Of a stretch of 64,000 nucleotides of DNA, positions 45,184 through 54,543 are shown one piece after another. Below the pieces are notes generated by a model. The model saw nothing but the letters and a program-made list of their open reading frames with translations. It was not told the DNA's origin and ran no database searches. The stretch is from contig JBAXTE010000004.1 in the NCBI GenBank assembly GCA_037130365.1, positions 62,001 to 126,000 on the forward strand, given 5' to 3'. The DNA comes from JBAXTE01 sp037130365 (GTDB lineage: Bacteria; Bacteroidota; Bacteroidia; Bacteroidales; WCHB1-69). The position numbers and the translations under genes were made by a program. Each line of letters begins with the position of its first letter. Position 1 is the first letter of the stretch.

Positions 45184-46425
45184 TTATTTCCAAATACTAT
45201 CGATGATTTTTTGTGTGGAACCTTTATTCTCATCAACAAACTGCTTGCAAATCAAAGCAACTGTATGATAATAAACTTTATCATTTATCAGTTTATTGGC
45301 GATGGTTAATAGCTCATCGCTTGAATTTATTGGGAAGGCACCGCCTGCATTGGTCAAATAAACCGCTTCGTCAAATTTTTGATATTTAGGACCAAATATC
45401 ACAGGTATTTGGTATGCAGCCGCTTCTAAAATGTTATGAATTCCCGAACCAAAGCCACCTCCAATATATGCCACTTGACCGTATTTATAAATTTGACTTA
45501 ATAATCCAATATTGTCAATAACCAAAATATCCGCATTTTGAGCATCTAGAGGATTGGTTTTCGAATAAAAAGCAATATTGAAATTTTTAAAATACTGTGA
45601 TATTTGATTTAAATGCTCAGAATGAATTTCGTGAGGTGCAATGATCATTCGGATATTAATTCCAGAATTTAATAACGATGCAAGCAATATTTCATCAGGT
45701 TGCCAGCTGCTACCAACCACCCATAATTCGGAATCGGATTTTGAGTTGCAAAACGCATCAATTATGGGAAAAGATGATGCGTTTTCAGCAATCTTCAACA
45801 CTCTATCAAATCGAGTATCTCCACATTGCAAGGCATTATTAATCCCTATTGATTTTAACAAACTCACTGATTCTTCATTTTGTGTATAAAAGTAGCTCAC
45901 GGCCTTCAACTGACTTGCAAACCAACTCCCATACGATTTGAAAAAATGTTGATTAGGTCGAAAAATTGCTGAAATAACATATAATGGAATTGATTTATTT
46001 TGAAGAAAGTGCATATAATTAAACCAATACTCATACTTCACAAAAACTGCCATTTCGGGGTTCACAATATTTATAAAACGTTTTGCGTGTCGAATAGTAT
46101 CCGAGGGCAAGTAGCAAATAAAATCCGCTTGATTATAGTCTTTTCTAATCTCGTAGCCAGATGGAGAGAAAAACGTAAGGAGAATTGAATAATGAGGCAA
46201 TGTGTTGTGGATATGTTCTATTAATGGTCTTCCTTGCTCAAATTCTCCTAGTGACGCACAATGTATCCATATAATTGGTTTATTAGTGGATTTTTTAAAT
46301 GTAAGTAAAGAGTCAAATGTATTTCTTCTGCCATTTATCCATAGTTTAGCTTTTGGATTGAAGAATGAGACAATATAAATTAGTATCGAATAGCAATATA
46401 TAAAGCCATTATAAAGCCATCTCAT
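45184..46425 (-). CDS. waaA: 3-deoxy-D-manno-octulosonic acid (Kdo) transferase
   Basis: WaaA transfers Kdo from CMP-Kdo to the lipid A precursor at the inner membrane. The 413 residues begin with a membrane anchor (about 1-22), then IWIHCASLGEFEQGRPLIE with the catalytic Glu, FFSPSGYEI, CYLPSDT, VKYEYWFNY, VVGSSWQPDE, APHEIH, DNIGLLSQIYKYG and GGGFGSGIHNILEAAA. All family landmarks are present. The gene lies 7 bases after the upstream outer-membrane-protein gene and is probably read from the same transcript. Confidence 0.94.
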   Translation of the reverse strand: MRWLYNGFIYCYSILIYIVSFFNPKAKLWINGRRNTFDSLLTFKKSTNKPIIWIHCASLGEFEQGRPLIEHIHNTLPHYSILLTFFSPSGYEIRKDYNQADFICYLPSDTIRHAKRFINIVNPEMAVFVKYEYWFNYMHFLQNKSIPLYVISAIFRPNQHFFKSYGSWFASQLKAVSYFYTQNEESVSLLKSIGINNALQCGDTRFDRVLKIAENASSFPIIDAFCNSKSDSELWVVGSSWQPDEILLASLLNSGINIRMIIAPHEIHSEHLNQISQYFKNFNIAFYSKTNPLDAQNADILVIDNIGLLSQIYKYGQVAYIGGGFGSGIHNILEAAAYQIPVIFGPKYQKFDEAVYLTNAGGAFPINSSDELLTIANKLINDKVYYHTVALICKQFVDENKGSTQKIIDSIWK

Positions 46426-46432
46426 GATGAAA

Positions 46433-47191
46433 TTAGTTTACGTAAAAAGCCTCTGGACGGCGTTTGTAAATCGGAATAATAACACCAATTTTAAAACCAG
46501 TTAATACATCAAATTTTTGAGATTTATCGGGTAACCCAGTATTAAAATCCGTGGTGCGACGGGATTTTGTCCAACCTTCAATTATTTCAAAACCAGCATA
46601 AGCATTAACAGCACTTCTTTTGCTAATCCAAAGATAACCAATAAATTGGGAACAGGATAATCCATTCGCTAACTGATCGTAGCCTTTTTTATAATCGTCT
46701 TTTATTTGGGGTGCAACATTCTTTGGATTTGTAATCAGTATTTTATGTTGAAGAAATCCTATGCCTCCTTTTATCCATAATCCTGAATTTTGATTCTTTT
46801 TGGTCAATGGAAATACTTTTCCAACAGTAAAAGTACCAGTCCAACCTGATTCTGTATAGTTTATAATAGCATACTGACCATTTCCATCAATAATATTTCC
46901 ATCACTGTTCGTAATGTTTTTTAGAACAGAATCTTTATTTTTAATTTGATCGCCCCAGAGATAATTGACATCGAGACCAAAAGTCCAATTAGAACTTGTT
47001 TTAATACAATATGTTGCGCCTATAGTAGCACTATTGTAAAACCATTTACTCATATCATACTGAGGAATATGGTAAGCAAAATCAGCGCTAAAATAGTTAA
47101 TTCGATCGGCAGAGTCGATTTGTTGCTTTTGACTGTAAAGCGAAGTGGAAATTAATGTTGCAACTAGGGCAGAAAAGATAAATTTATGCAT
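46433..47191 (-). CDS. Exported outer-membrane beta-barrel-like protein
   Basis: A 252-residue protein with a signal peptide (about 1-20, ending LYSQ). Strand-rich segments (INYFSADFAYHIP, WTFGLDVNYLWG, WTGTFTVGKVFP, FDVLTGFKIGVIIPIY) suggest a small outer-membrane barrel. I do not recognise the family by name. It directly precedes waaA, so a link to the outer membrane or LPS is natural but not shown. Confidence 0.6.
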   Translation of the reverse strand: MHKFIFSALVATLISTSLYSQKQQIDSADRINYFSADFAYHIPQYDMSKWFYNSATIGATYCIKTSSNWTFGLDVNYLWGDQIKNKDSVLKNITNSDGNIIDGNGQYAIINYTESGWTGTFTVGKVFPLTKKNQNSGLWIKGGIGFLQHKILITNPKNVAPQIKDDYKKGYDQLANGLSCSQFIGYLWISKRSAVNAYAGFEIIEGWTKSRRTTDFNTGLPDKSQKFDVLTGFKIGVIIPIYKRRPEAFYVN

Positions 47192-47254
47192 TTTGTAAGA
47201 AATGAATGATAATACAGCATTAACTCAAAAGAGCTAGAATTATTATAACAACTG

Positions 47255-47689
47255 CTATTTATTTGGTTTTGCTTTCATGCAATACTCAATAATTAAATCA
47301 ATAACCATATCGTATCCCAATTTATTTGCTTGTTCCCAATCTTCACAAGCACCAGTTAAATCCTTTAATTCGAATTTAGCAAGCCCTCTTAAATGAAATA
47401 CTTCAGCATAATTAGGTTGGATTTGTAAAGCTAAATCGTAGCTTTCAATAGCCTCGGTATAGCGCTTTAAGTATTGTAATGCTTGTCCTCGAAAAGCTAT
47501 AATGTTTGGGTCTTTGGAATCGAGTTTATATGCCTTATCAAGTTCTTCGAAAGCCTCCTGATAATTCTTTTTTTCAATAAAGGAGATCCCATTTTTAAGA
47601 TAAAATTCTGCCGATTGTTGGGCAAAACTAGATAGTGAAATACAGATTATTCCGACCATAAACGAAACATAGAATATCTTTCTTTTCAT
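47255..47689 (-). CDS. Exported TPR protein (tandem paralogue 2)
   Basis: A 144-residue protein with a signal peptide (about 1-23, ending SFAQ) and three TPR units, including NYQEAFEELDKAYKLDSKD, RYTEAIESYDLALQIQPNY and the conserved C-terminal LRGLAKFELKDLTGACEDW. TPRs mediate protein contacts; the partner is unknown. It has the same length and layout as its upstream neighbour and is clearly a tandem duplicate. The gap between the two is 63 bases. Confidence 0.75.
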   Translation of the reverse strand: MKRKIFYVSFMVGIICISLSSFAQQSAEFYLKNGISFIEKKNYQEAFEELDKAYKLDSKDPNIIAFRGQALQYLKRYTEAIESYDLALQIQPNYAEVFHLRGLAKFELKDLTGACEDWEQANKLGYDMVIDLIIEYCMKAKPNK

Positions 47690-47752
47690 TTTATTTCTGT
47701 TTAATTATGCTTAATAGAGGCTAAAAAATATCATTTATTAGATTGAAAAAAA

Positions 47753-48187
47753 TTATTTAGTCTTTTTGCTTTTCTCTTTTGCGGGTTCGCAAAATTCAAT
47801 AATGAGCTGAAGTGCTCTTGATTCTCCCTTTTCGTAAGCAATTTCCCAATCTTCACATGCTCCAATGTTGTCTTTAAGCTCGCCTTTTGCTAAGCCTCTA
47901 AGATGATATACTTCGGCATAATCGGGTTGTAGTCTTAGTGCTATGTTGTAATCCTCAATAGCTTCTTTGTAGTTGGTAAGATAATGCTTTGCTTGGCCAC
48001 GGTGAGCGTATATTTCAGGATCATCAGGGTTGACCAGCGTTGCTGAGTCTAAGAATGCAATTGCTTTTTTATACTCTTTTTTTGTAATACAATTAATTCC
48101 TTTATCAAGCAATTCACGAGTATCTGTTTGTGAATATGAGGCGAAAAAAATTAACGCTAAAAAACATACTAAAACTATTTTTTTCAT
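47753..48187 (-). CDS. Exported TPR protein (tandem paralogue 1)
   Basis: A 144-residue protein with a signal peptide (about 1-19, ending SYSQ), three TPR units (EYKKAIAFLDSATLVNPDD, NYKEAIEDYNIALRLQPDY) and the shared LRGLAKGELKDNIGACEDW. It is the upstream member of the duplicated pair. Similarity is strongest in the last 60 residues, and the signal peptides differ. A lysine-rich end (KEKSKKTK) is extra. Confidence 0.75.
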   Translation of the reverse strand: MKKIVLVCFLALIFFASYSQTDTRELLDKGINCITKKEYKKAIAFLDSATLVNPDDPEIYAHRGQAKHYLTNYKEAIEDYNIALRLQPDYAEVYHLRGLAKGELKDNIGACEDWEIAYEKGESRALQLIIEFCEPAKEKSKKTK

Positions 48188-48443
48188 TGCTTTCTGATTT
48201 ATTTTATTTATTAAATACTCCTTGCATGAAGGTAATACCTTTATTTTTTAACGAACATGCTCGTTGTAATTTAGTGTTTTATTGTTTTAATATTTAACCT
48301 GACTTTTTATATATTTTTATTCAATATGACCCAAAAGTATAAAAAAAAACAACATCTTAATCGTTTTTCAACTTTATTATCAACATTATCATGTTTATTC
48401 AAAAAAAAACAACTATCTAATAATTTAATCTACAAAAAAGTTG

Positions 48444-48451
48444 TATTTTTG
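48444..48451 (+). promoter_or_regulatory. -7 promoter box (TATTTTTG) for the Ig-like lipoprotein gene
   Basis: An exact TAnnTTTG match 14 bases before the first ATG, in a 278-base gap that is otherwise empty apart from short A/T tracts. No good -33 element is seen. Confidence 0.4.
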
Positions 48452-48465
48452 AAGTCAATCTTTTA

Positions 48466-50130
48466 ATGTTTTTCATGAATTATCTATATTATCATCTCAA
48501 AATCGTGTCAAAGTTTAACTGTAATTGCTTTTATATTAGTCTGATTAGTCTCGTATTGTTTTCAAGTTGCGCCCAAATTGTAAATCCAACTGGAGGTGCT
48601 CGTGATATAACGCCGCCAAAAATTACAAAAACAATACCATTAAATAAATCGATAAATATTAATCTGAAAAGTGATATAAAATTAAGCTTCAACGAATTTA
48701 TTGAATTAACCAACCCTAACGAAAAAGTTTTAATTTCTCCGCCACTCAAAGAGTCACCAACCTATAAAGTATCAGGAAAAACAATTTCAATTTCAATTTC
48801 GGATACACTAAAAGCAAATACAACTTATACTCTTTTTTTTGATAATTGTATTCGTGATATTACAGAAAGCAATGCTATTCCTGCGCTTGAATATGTTTTT
48901 TCTACGGGTAACTCCATTGACTCTGGTAGTATAAAAGGTTCTGTTTTTAACGCATTCACACTCAAGCCTGAATCACAGATTTGTGTTATGCTATATCGCG
49001 AAAATTTAGATTCATTACCGCTGACGACTAAGCCATATTATTTATCTAAATCAAATGATCAGGGAGTTTTTTTGTTTTCCCATGTTTCTAATGGAAGTTA
49101 TAAGCTATTTGCCCTTGCTGATAAAAACAATAATTTGATATTCGATCAGTTTTCGGAAAAAATTGGATTTACGTCTATTCCAGTTAACACCTTAGACACC
49201 ACATCGTCTATAAATATTGCTCTTTTTGTCCAAGTGGACACATTGCAAAAAGTTCTAAAAAAGTCTGTTATTGATCGTGGTAAAATACTGATTACATTCA
49301 AAAAAGATGCGAAGAAATCGAAATTCATGCTTAAAGGTGGCGATTTTAATCAAAGGTTTATACAAGAATTTAATACTAATTGTGATTCAATATTTCTCTA
49401 CGACAAATTATCAATTCCTGATACTGTTACAATCTATGTAAATGATGATAATTTGAAGGATACGATTACCTTAGCGCCATCTATTGAACGAAAAGTTTCC
49501 AAAAAAATGGGGAATTCTAAATCAAAAATTGGAATTGTATTATTAAATAGTAGAGATCTTTTCAAAAGTACTCAAATTATTACTGATGAACCTGTTAAGT
49601 CTATTGATACAAGTCGAATAAAGTTGTTCTTAATAGATAAAGATACTACTCAAATTAAGTACACAATTTCTCCCGATGATTTAATTGGAAAAAAGTACAA
49701 TATATTGTTTAATAAACTTCCTCAAAAGTCATACTTTATGCTGATTTCAGATTCGACAGTGTTCGGATTTAATCATCTTTCAAACGACTCAATTAAACAA
49801 ACTTTTACTGTGCTATCGGAGGATGACTATGGAAATTTAATAATTCATGTTGATAATAAAAACAATAAACCGTTAATAGTACAATTGTTTAATGAACGAT
49901 CTGAATTAGTTTCCAGTCAATTAACTTCTTCCTCCAAAATTGATGTAAAATGGGATAATCTTTTACCAGGTGCATATCAAATTAAAGCTATTGTTGATGA
50001 AAACCAAAATAAACAATGGGATAGTGGTGATTATTTTAAAAAGCTCCTTCCTGAAAAAATTGTAATCTTTGCTACTCCAATTCAAATAAGAGCAAAATGG
50101 GATATTGAAGAAAAATTTGTTGTTGATTAA
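48466..50130 (+). CDS. Lipoprotein with N-terminal bacterial Ig-like (Big_5) domain
   Basis: A 554-residue protein. A hydrophobic segment leads to a lipobox-like SSCAQIVNPTGGARD (Cys about residue 35), then a Big_5 type Ig-like domain (PPKITKTIPLNKS, LSFNEFIEL, ANTTYTLFFDNCIRDI). The rest is beta-rich and ends with YQIKAIVDENQNKQWDSGDY. It corresponds to a lipoprotein type widespread in Bacteroidota, of unknown function and likely at the outer membrane. The start could also be Met4; neither choice has a Shine-Dalgarno. Confidence 0.75.
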   Translation: MFFMNYLYYHLKIVSKFNCNCFYISLISLVLFSSCAQIVNPTGGARDITPPKITKTIPLNKSININLKSDIKLSFNEFIELTNPNEKVLISPPLKESPTYKVSGKTISISISDTLKANTTYTLFFDNCIRDITESNAIPALEYVFSTGNSIDSGSIKGSVFNAFTLKPESQICVMLYRENLDSLPLTTKPYYLSKSNDQGVFLFSHVSNGSYKLFALADKNNNLIFDQFSEKIGFTSIPVNTLDTTSSINIALFVQVDTLQKVLKKSVIDRGKILITFKKDAKKSKFMLKGGDFNQRFIQEFNTNCDSIFLYDKLSIPDTVTIYVNDDNLKDTITLAPSIERKVSKKMGNSKSKIGIVLLNSRDLFKSTQIITDEPVKSIDTSRIKLFLIDKDTTQIKYTISPDDLIGKKYNILFNKLPQKSYFMLISDSTVFGFNHLSNDSIKQTFTVLSEDDYGNLIIHVDNKNNKPLIVQLFNERSELVSSQLTSSSKIDVKWDNLLPGAYQIKAIVDENQNKQWDSGDYFKKLLPEKIVIFATPIQIRAKWDIEEKFVVD

Positions 50131-50181
50131 ACCTATATAGAATAACTTTGTCCAAGGACCATAACTTAAATATGAAACAAA

Positions 50182-51027
50182 ATGAAAAATTTTAAAATCA
50201 TGGGCTTAATGCTCGCAATAGCTGGAATAAGTTTGTTTACATCATGTAAAAAAGATCGTGCCAACAACAGCGAAGAGACTGAACTTGCAATTGAAATTCA
50301 ATCAAACAATGCAGAGGCTACCAAAGTTTATGATATTATTAATAATGAAATTGACGATGCTTCTGCTTTAATTGATTCGTTGAATTATGTAAATCCAACG
50401 AAAACTTTGGATTCGTGTGTTACGATAACCATTAATCATCCAGACACCACTACTTGGCCTAAAATAATAATTTATGATTTTTCTGGAAACTGCACCACAG
50501 AAAATGGAAATGTATTAAGCGGTCAAATTGTTATTAATCAAACTGACCGTTACAGAAACGATGGAATGGTTAGAACCATTACTTTCAATGGTTTTGCAAT
50601 AAATGGATATATGGTTACTGGAACAAAAACAATCACAAACTTGGGAACAATCAGTGGTTTTAAAACATTTAGTGTTTCAATTGTTGATGGTGCTATTACA
50701 ACTCCTACCGGCGAAGTTATTGTTACCCGAAATGCTCAGCGTGTTCGCTCTTGGATTGAAGGAGAAAGCACTCATCAAAAATACGATGATGTTTATCTAA
50801 TCACAGGTACTACTTCCGGGCCAACTCGTAATGGAAAAGTATTTAGTTCCACAATTACAGAACCTTTGTTGGTTGCTAAAAATTGCAGATGGATTAAACG
50901 AGGTAAAATCACAACTACGATTGAAAATGGTCCAGTGGTGTTAATTGACTTTGGAAATGGAGATTGCGATAGAATTGCTACAATAACAATAAATGGTAAT
51001 ACTCGAACAGTAAATATGCGCAACTAG
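50182..51027 (+). CDS. Lipoprotein of unknown function
   Basis: A 281-residue protein with a clear lipoprotein signal (ISLFTSCKKDRANN, Cys about 22). The body is beta-rich with repeated amphipathic strands (ITFNGFAINGYMVTGTKTI, GEVIVTRNAQRV, RNGKVFSSTI) and a final TITINGNTRTVNM. No family is recognised. It may be co-transcribed with the preceding lipoprotein (51-base gap) and the following glycosyltransferase (9-base gap). An 8-codon frame at 50172 overlaps its start out of register. Confidence 0.6.
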   Translation: MKNFKIMGLMLAIAGISLFTSCKKDRANNSEETELAIEIQSNNAEATKVYDIINNEIDDASALIDSLNYVNPTKTLDSCVTITINHPDTTTWPKIIIYDFSGNCTTENGNVLSGQIVINQTDRYRNDGMVRTITFNGFAINGYMVTGTKTITNLGTISGFKTFSVSIVDGAITTPTGEVIVTRNAQRVRSWIEGESTHQKYDDVYLITGTTSGPTRNGKVFSSTITEPLLVAKNCRWIKRGKITTTIENGPVVLIDFGNGDCDRIATITINGNTRTVNMRN

Positions 51028-51036
51028 AATAATGTA

Positions 51037-52107
51037 GTGAATAAAAAAAATATTTTAATTAGTACATTGAACTGGGGATTGGGACATGCAACACGCTCAA
51101 TCCCCATTATTCGTGAGCTAACAACTTGTTCTAATTATACTGTTTTTTTAGCTGCTGATGGGGAGGCTTATAACCTGCTTTCTAAAGAGTTTCCATCACT
51201 TCAGATTTTCTTACTATCAGATATTAAGATTAAATATTTAAAGGGCAAACTGCTTCCTATAGGTTTGTTTTTTAAGGGAATTTCATTAAATAGAATTAAT
51301 AAAATTGAACACAAAGAAGTTAACGATTTAGTTGAAAAGTACAAAATAGATCTTATTATTTCTGATAATAGATATGGTGTTTGGAATCCAAATACTAAGA
51401 ATATTTTAATCACACACCAGCTTACAATTTTTCCACCAAAGATATTTTCGTTCACCAAACCGTTTTTTGATAAAATTATTCGTAAAAAAATTGCTCATTT
51501 TGATGAAGTTTGGATCCCCGATTATGCTGAATTCCCTGGACTTGCGGGCAAGCTTTCACATGTAGATAATCAACACCATAATTGTACATTTATTGGTCCT
51601 AAGAGCAGATATTCATTAAAAAATCAAAATACAGAGGGTGGAATAGTGTGCATCGTTTCTGGTCCTATGCCTTTTCGTGAGCAATTACTTGATTTAATTA
51701 TCGAAAAATGTACTGAATTTAATCTGAATATTACGATCTATAGTAGTTTTGATATCGCAGTGCATAATCAAAATCCATTGATTAACATAAGATTAAATGC
51801 CACATTTGAGGAAATAAATTGTGCTTTAAATTCAGCTGAAATAATTATTTGTAGTGGTGGTTATACCACAATTATGGATTTAATGGTGTTGAGAAAGAAA
51901 GCAATTATTATTCCTACCCCAGGACAAAGTGAGCAAGAGTATTTGGCGTTATTATATTGTTCAAATCCACAATTTCTTTTTACAGATTACTCAAAATTGC
52001 ATCTTTTGCCTAAATACATTCAAGAATTAAAAAATAGAAAGTTAGAATTGCCAATTCAACAAAAAGCTCAATCAATTTTATCTAAAGTTCATGCAATCCT
52101 TCAGTAA
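51037..52107 (+). CDS. Glycosyltransferase, MurG/GT28-like fold
   Basis: A 356-residue GT-B type enzyme. The N-terminus NILISTLNWGLGHATRSIP is the glycine-rich acceptor loop typical of this group. The C-terminal half has VCIVSGPMPFREQLL and IICSGGYTTIMDLMVLRKK, followed by PTPGQSEQEYLA, the nucleotide-sugar site (GGxxT and PxxxQxEQ-like). Donor and acceptor are unknown. The only fitting start is GTG, 9 bases after the previous gene. A membrane or cell-envelope glycolipid role is likely, given the GtrA gene just downstream. Confidence 0.8.
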   Translation: MNKKNILISTLNWGLGHATRSIPIIRELTTCSNYTVFLAADGEAYNLLSKEFPSLQIFLLSDIKIKYLKGKLLPIGLFFKGISLNRINKIEHKEVNDLVEKYKIDLIISDNRYGVWNPNTKNILITHQLTIFPPKIFSFTKPFFDKIIRKKIAHFDEVWIPDYAEFPGLAGKLSHVDNQHHNCTFIGPKSRYSLKNQNTEGGIVCIVSGPMPFREQLLDLIIEKCTEFNLNITIYSSFDIAVHNQNPLINIRLNATFEEINCALNSAEIIICSGGYTTIMDLMVLRKKAIIIPTPGQSEQEYLALLYCSNPQFLFTDYSKLHLLPKYIQELKNRKLELPIQQKAQSILSKVHAILQ

Positions 52108-52151
52108 TTCACAAAAAATCACCACCTTTGTATTCGTAAACAAAACCGATT

Positions 52152-52550
52152 ATGCTAGATTCATTATTCACAAAAGCAATGTTACTCAAGTTCTTGAAGT
52201 TTGGGGTAGTCGGATTTTCTGGCGTTTTTGTGGATTTTGGGATAACTTATCTTTTTCGTGAAAAAATTAAAATACAGCAGTTTTTAGCCAATGCTATTGG
52301 TTTTTGTACTGCCGCCACCTCAAATTATGTGCTAAATAGAATTTGGACTTTTCAGAGCCAAAATCCAGAAGTTATCGCAGAATTTGGAGAATTTTTCTTT
52401 TTTTCGTTGATAGGCTTGGGCTTAAATACATTGATTTTATGGATGTTGGTTAGCAAAGTAAAATGGAATTTCTATGTTTCAAAACTCTTTGCGATAGGTG
52501 TGGTCACTATATGGAATTTTGCGGTGAATACAATTTATACTTTTGGGTAA
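52152..52550 (+). CDS. GtrA family membrane protein
   Basis: A 132-residue protein with four hydrophobic helices and the GtrA pattern: FLKFGVVGFSGVFVDFGITY, shortened here to its opening, then FLANAIGFCTAATSNYVLNRIWTF and NFAVNTIYTFG at the end. GtrA proteins are thought to help move polyprenyl-linked sugars across the inner membrane. The adjacent glycosyltransferase gene (44-base gap) is a natural partner. Confidence 0.85.
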   Translation: MLDSLFTKAMLLKFLKFGVVGFSGVFVDFGITYLFREKIKIQQFLANAIGFCTAATSNYVLNRIWTFQSQNPEVIAEFGEFFFFSLIGLGLNTLILWMLVSKVKWNFYVSKLFAIGVVTIWNFAVNTIYTFG

Positions 52551-52674
52551 TTTGTTGGTATTCATTTATTATTAATACAAGCCTTAAAGTTCTAAAAATC
52601 ATCATTTATTGTTTTATTCTGCAATAGATTCCTCGGATACACTATTTAGTATAATAATAAATAACAATAATAAA

Positions 52675-52705
52675 TTGACAATAATCTGGGTAATGTTTAA
52701 TTTTG
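52675..52705 (+). promoter_or_regulatory. Promoter for the small membrane protein and pfkA (TTG-N20-TAATTTTG)
   Basis: TTG at 52675-52677 and TAATTTTG at 52698-52705 have a 20-base spacer and match the phylum's promoter pattern well. Transcription would start near 52710, with a 20-25 base leader. Confidence 0.65.
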
Positions 52706-52732
52706 TAACTTAAATTTAAAAATTAATGTTTT

Positions 52733-52975
52733 ATGACAGCACAATCATTCAAAAAGTTTTTTGCAATTTTATTGTCAATGTTGGTATTAGTGATCACATC
52801 ACTGAGCATATTAGCCATTTGGGATGTGATAAATATTGAAAAGATTTTTCAAAAGTCATTATCGAGTTTGATCTTAATATTTGTCGCTTCGGCTGTTATC
52901 TTATTTATATTCACAGTATTATATCCTGTTACTTTTAAAAAGGATAACAATTTGCCCAGCCCTCCACAAAATTAA
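52733..52975 (+). CDS. Small two-helix membrane protein of unknown function
   Basis: An 80-residue protein with two membrane helices (about 10-31 and 43-66) joined by a short loop, and a basic/proline-rich end (FKKDNNLPSPPQN). It follows a good promoter and is 20 bases before the phosphofructokinase gene. No family is recognised. Location at the head of a glycolytic gene is the only functional hint. Confidence 0.55.
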   Translation: MTAQSFKKFFAILLSMLVLVITSLSILAIWDVINIEKIFQKSLSSLILIFVASAVILFIFTVLYPVTFKKDNNLPSPPQN

Positions 52976-52995
52976 TGGAATTAAAATTTTAAAAA

Positions 52996-54090
52996 ATGCG
53001 AAGAGTACTTGTAGCTACCGGAGGCGGAGACTGCCCGGGGTTGAATGCTGTAATTAGAGGAATTGTAAAAAGAGCCTCTTTAGAAAAAGACTGGGAAGTG
53101 ATTGGATCTATAGAATCGTTTAATGGAATTTTGCGTGAGCCCACGGAAATAGTTGTTTTAGATGAAAAAGCAGTTGCTGGAATTCACGTTCAAGGTGGAA
53201 CTATCATTGGAACTACGAACAAAGGAGGTCCCTTTGCTTGGCCTATTCACGATGCTAATGGAAATTGGACAACAGTTGACCGTTCGGATGAGATGATTCG
53301 AAAACTCCAATATCTCGGTGTGGATGCAGTGATTAATATTGGGGGCGATGGATCACAACGAATTTCTCAAACACTACAACAAAAAGGATTGAATATTATC
53401 GGTGTCCCAAAGACAATTGATAACGATTTGAGTTCCACCGATTTTACGTTTGGTTTTCAAACTGCGGTGCAAATTGCAACTGAAGCAGTGGATAAATTGG
53501 TGACGACTGCAGCTAGTCATAATCGAGTATTTATTCTCGAAGTAATGGGGCGTGATGCGGGTTGGATTGGCTTACATTCAGCTATCGCTGGAGGTGCTAA
53601 TGTTTGTTTAATTCCTGAAATTCCATATCATTTAGATACGATCATCGAAAAAATTAACGCCAGATACAGCAAAGGTCGTGGCTTTTGTATCATTGTTATT
53701 TCTGAAGGAGCAAAAGCTTTTGGGGGTGGTGTAACTGGCTCAGAAAGTGGCGAAATTGGAAATGAAAATTTTAAATTGGGTGGTGTTGGTGAAAAACTAA
53801 AAGCTGATTTATGTAAAGCAGGAGTGGACCATGATGTTAGAGTTACAGTTTTGGGACACTTACAAAGAGGAGGAATTCCTACCGCATTTGATCGAGTTTT
53901 GGCCTCTCAGTTTGGAGTTAAAGCCTTTGAACTTGCATTAGAGGGAAAGTTTGGACACATGGTCGCATATCGCCATCCAAATATTATTTCGGTACCTTTT
54001 GCAGATGCAATTAATAAAATGAATTTTGTTGATCCTCATAGCGATATCGTGAACAATGCGCGTGGAATGGGAATTTCATTTGGTGAATAA
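52996..54090 (+). CDS. pfkA: 6-phosphofructokinase (group III, mixed signature)
   Basis: The glycolytic enzyme that phosphorylates fructose-6-phosphate, 364 residues. Motifs: ATGGGDCPGLNAVIRG, NIGGDGSQRI, PKTIDNDLSSTDFTFGF, MGRDAGWIGLHSAI and LGHLQRGGIPTAFDR. The Gly in GGDGS predicts ATP as donor (pyrophosphate enzymes have Asp there). The Lys in PKTIDND is the residue typical of pyrophosphate enzymes (ATP enzymes usually have Gly). This combination marks the group III family, in which donor use must be measured. It shares a promoter with the small membrane protein. Confidence 0.93.
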   Translation: MRRVLVATGGGDCPGLNAVIRGIVKRASLEKDWEVIGSIESFNGILREPTEIVVLDEKAVAGIHVQGGTIIGTTNKGGPFAWPIHDANGNWTTVDRSDEMIRKLQYLGVDAVINIGGDGSQRISQTLQQKGLNIIGVPKTIDNDLSSTDFTFGFQTAVQIATEAVDKLVTTAASHNRVFILEVMGRDAGWIGLHSAIAGGANVCLIPEIPYHLDTIIEKINARYSKGRGFCIIVISEGAKAFGGGVTGSESGEIGNENFKLGGVGEKLKADLCKAGVDHDVRVTVLGHLQRGGIPTAFDRVLASQFGVKAFELALEGKFGHMVAYRHPNIISVPFADAINKMNFVDPHSDIVNNARGMGISFGE

Positions 54091-54125
54091 ATTGGTCGTA
54101 AATTTATCTTGCTTCAAAAGTCATT

Positions 54126-54170
54126 ATGAATGAAAATCAAAAAGAATTAAATTTAGGAGGACTTATATGA
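54126..54170 (+). other. 14-residue mini-ORF and strong Shine-Dalgarno upstream of the VOC gene
   Basis: The frame ATG...TGA encodes MNENQKELNLGGLI. Its TGA overlaps the ATG of the next gene (ATGA), and AGGAGG at 54155-54160 lies 6 bases before that ATG, inside the mini-ORF's glycine codons. A full AGGAGG is unusual in this window. The peptide could be a coupling leader or the leftover end of a lost upstream gene. Confidence 0.35.
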
Positions 54171-54532
54171 GATATTGTTGGACTACTTTGTATGTTAAAA
54201 ATATGGTTGAATCGTTGAGGTTTTATCAAGATGTTATTGGATTACAGCTGAATAGAATTAGTAAAATATCACCAGAGTTTGAACTAGCATTTTTGGGCTC
54301 AGGTGAGACTCAAGTGGAGTTGATTTACGACCAATCAAAAGAATTAGATTACACAAATTCAATGATTTCATTAGGTTTTCAAACAGAATCTCTGGAAGTT
54401 TTGATAGAGAAACTAAATCAAAAAGGAATTTCTGTTCTAGCAGGTCCAATTCAACCCAATCCAAGTCTTCGTTTTTTCTATATTCTCGATCCAAATGGAA
54501 TAAAGGTTCAGTTTATTGAATTCTTAAAATAA
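54167..54532 (+). CDS. VOC family (glyoxalase/bleomycin-resistance fold) protein
   Basis: A 121-residue single VOC domain made of two beta-alpha-beta-beta-beta units: TTLYVKNMVESLRFYQDVIG, shortened to its core SLRFYQDVIGLQL, then ETQVELIYD, and the second half ending with RFFYILDPNGIKVQFIEFL. The end is like lactoylglutathione lyases, with the metal-site Glu near the C-terminus. Substrate is unknown. The strong Shine-Dalgarno and the reductase gene 11 bases downstream suggest a unit transferred from a lineage with Gram-positive-like initiation signals (inference). Confidence 0.85.
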   Translation: MRYCWTTLYVKNMVESLRFYQDVIGLQLNRISKISPEFELAFLGSGETQVELIYDQSKELDYTNSMISLGFQTESLEVLIEKLNQKGISVLAGPIQPNPSLRFFYILDPNGIKVQFIEFLK

Positions 54533-54543
54533 TAAATATATTG

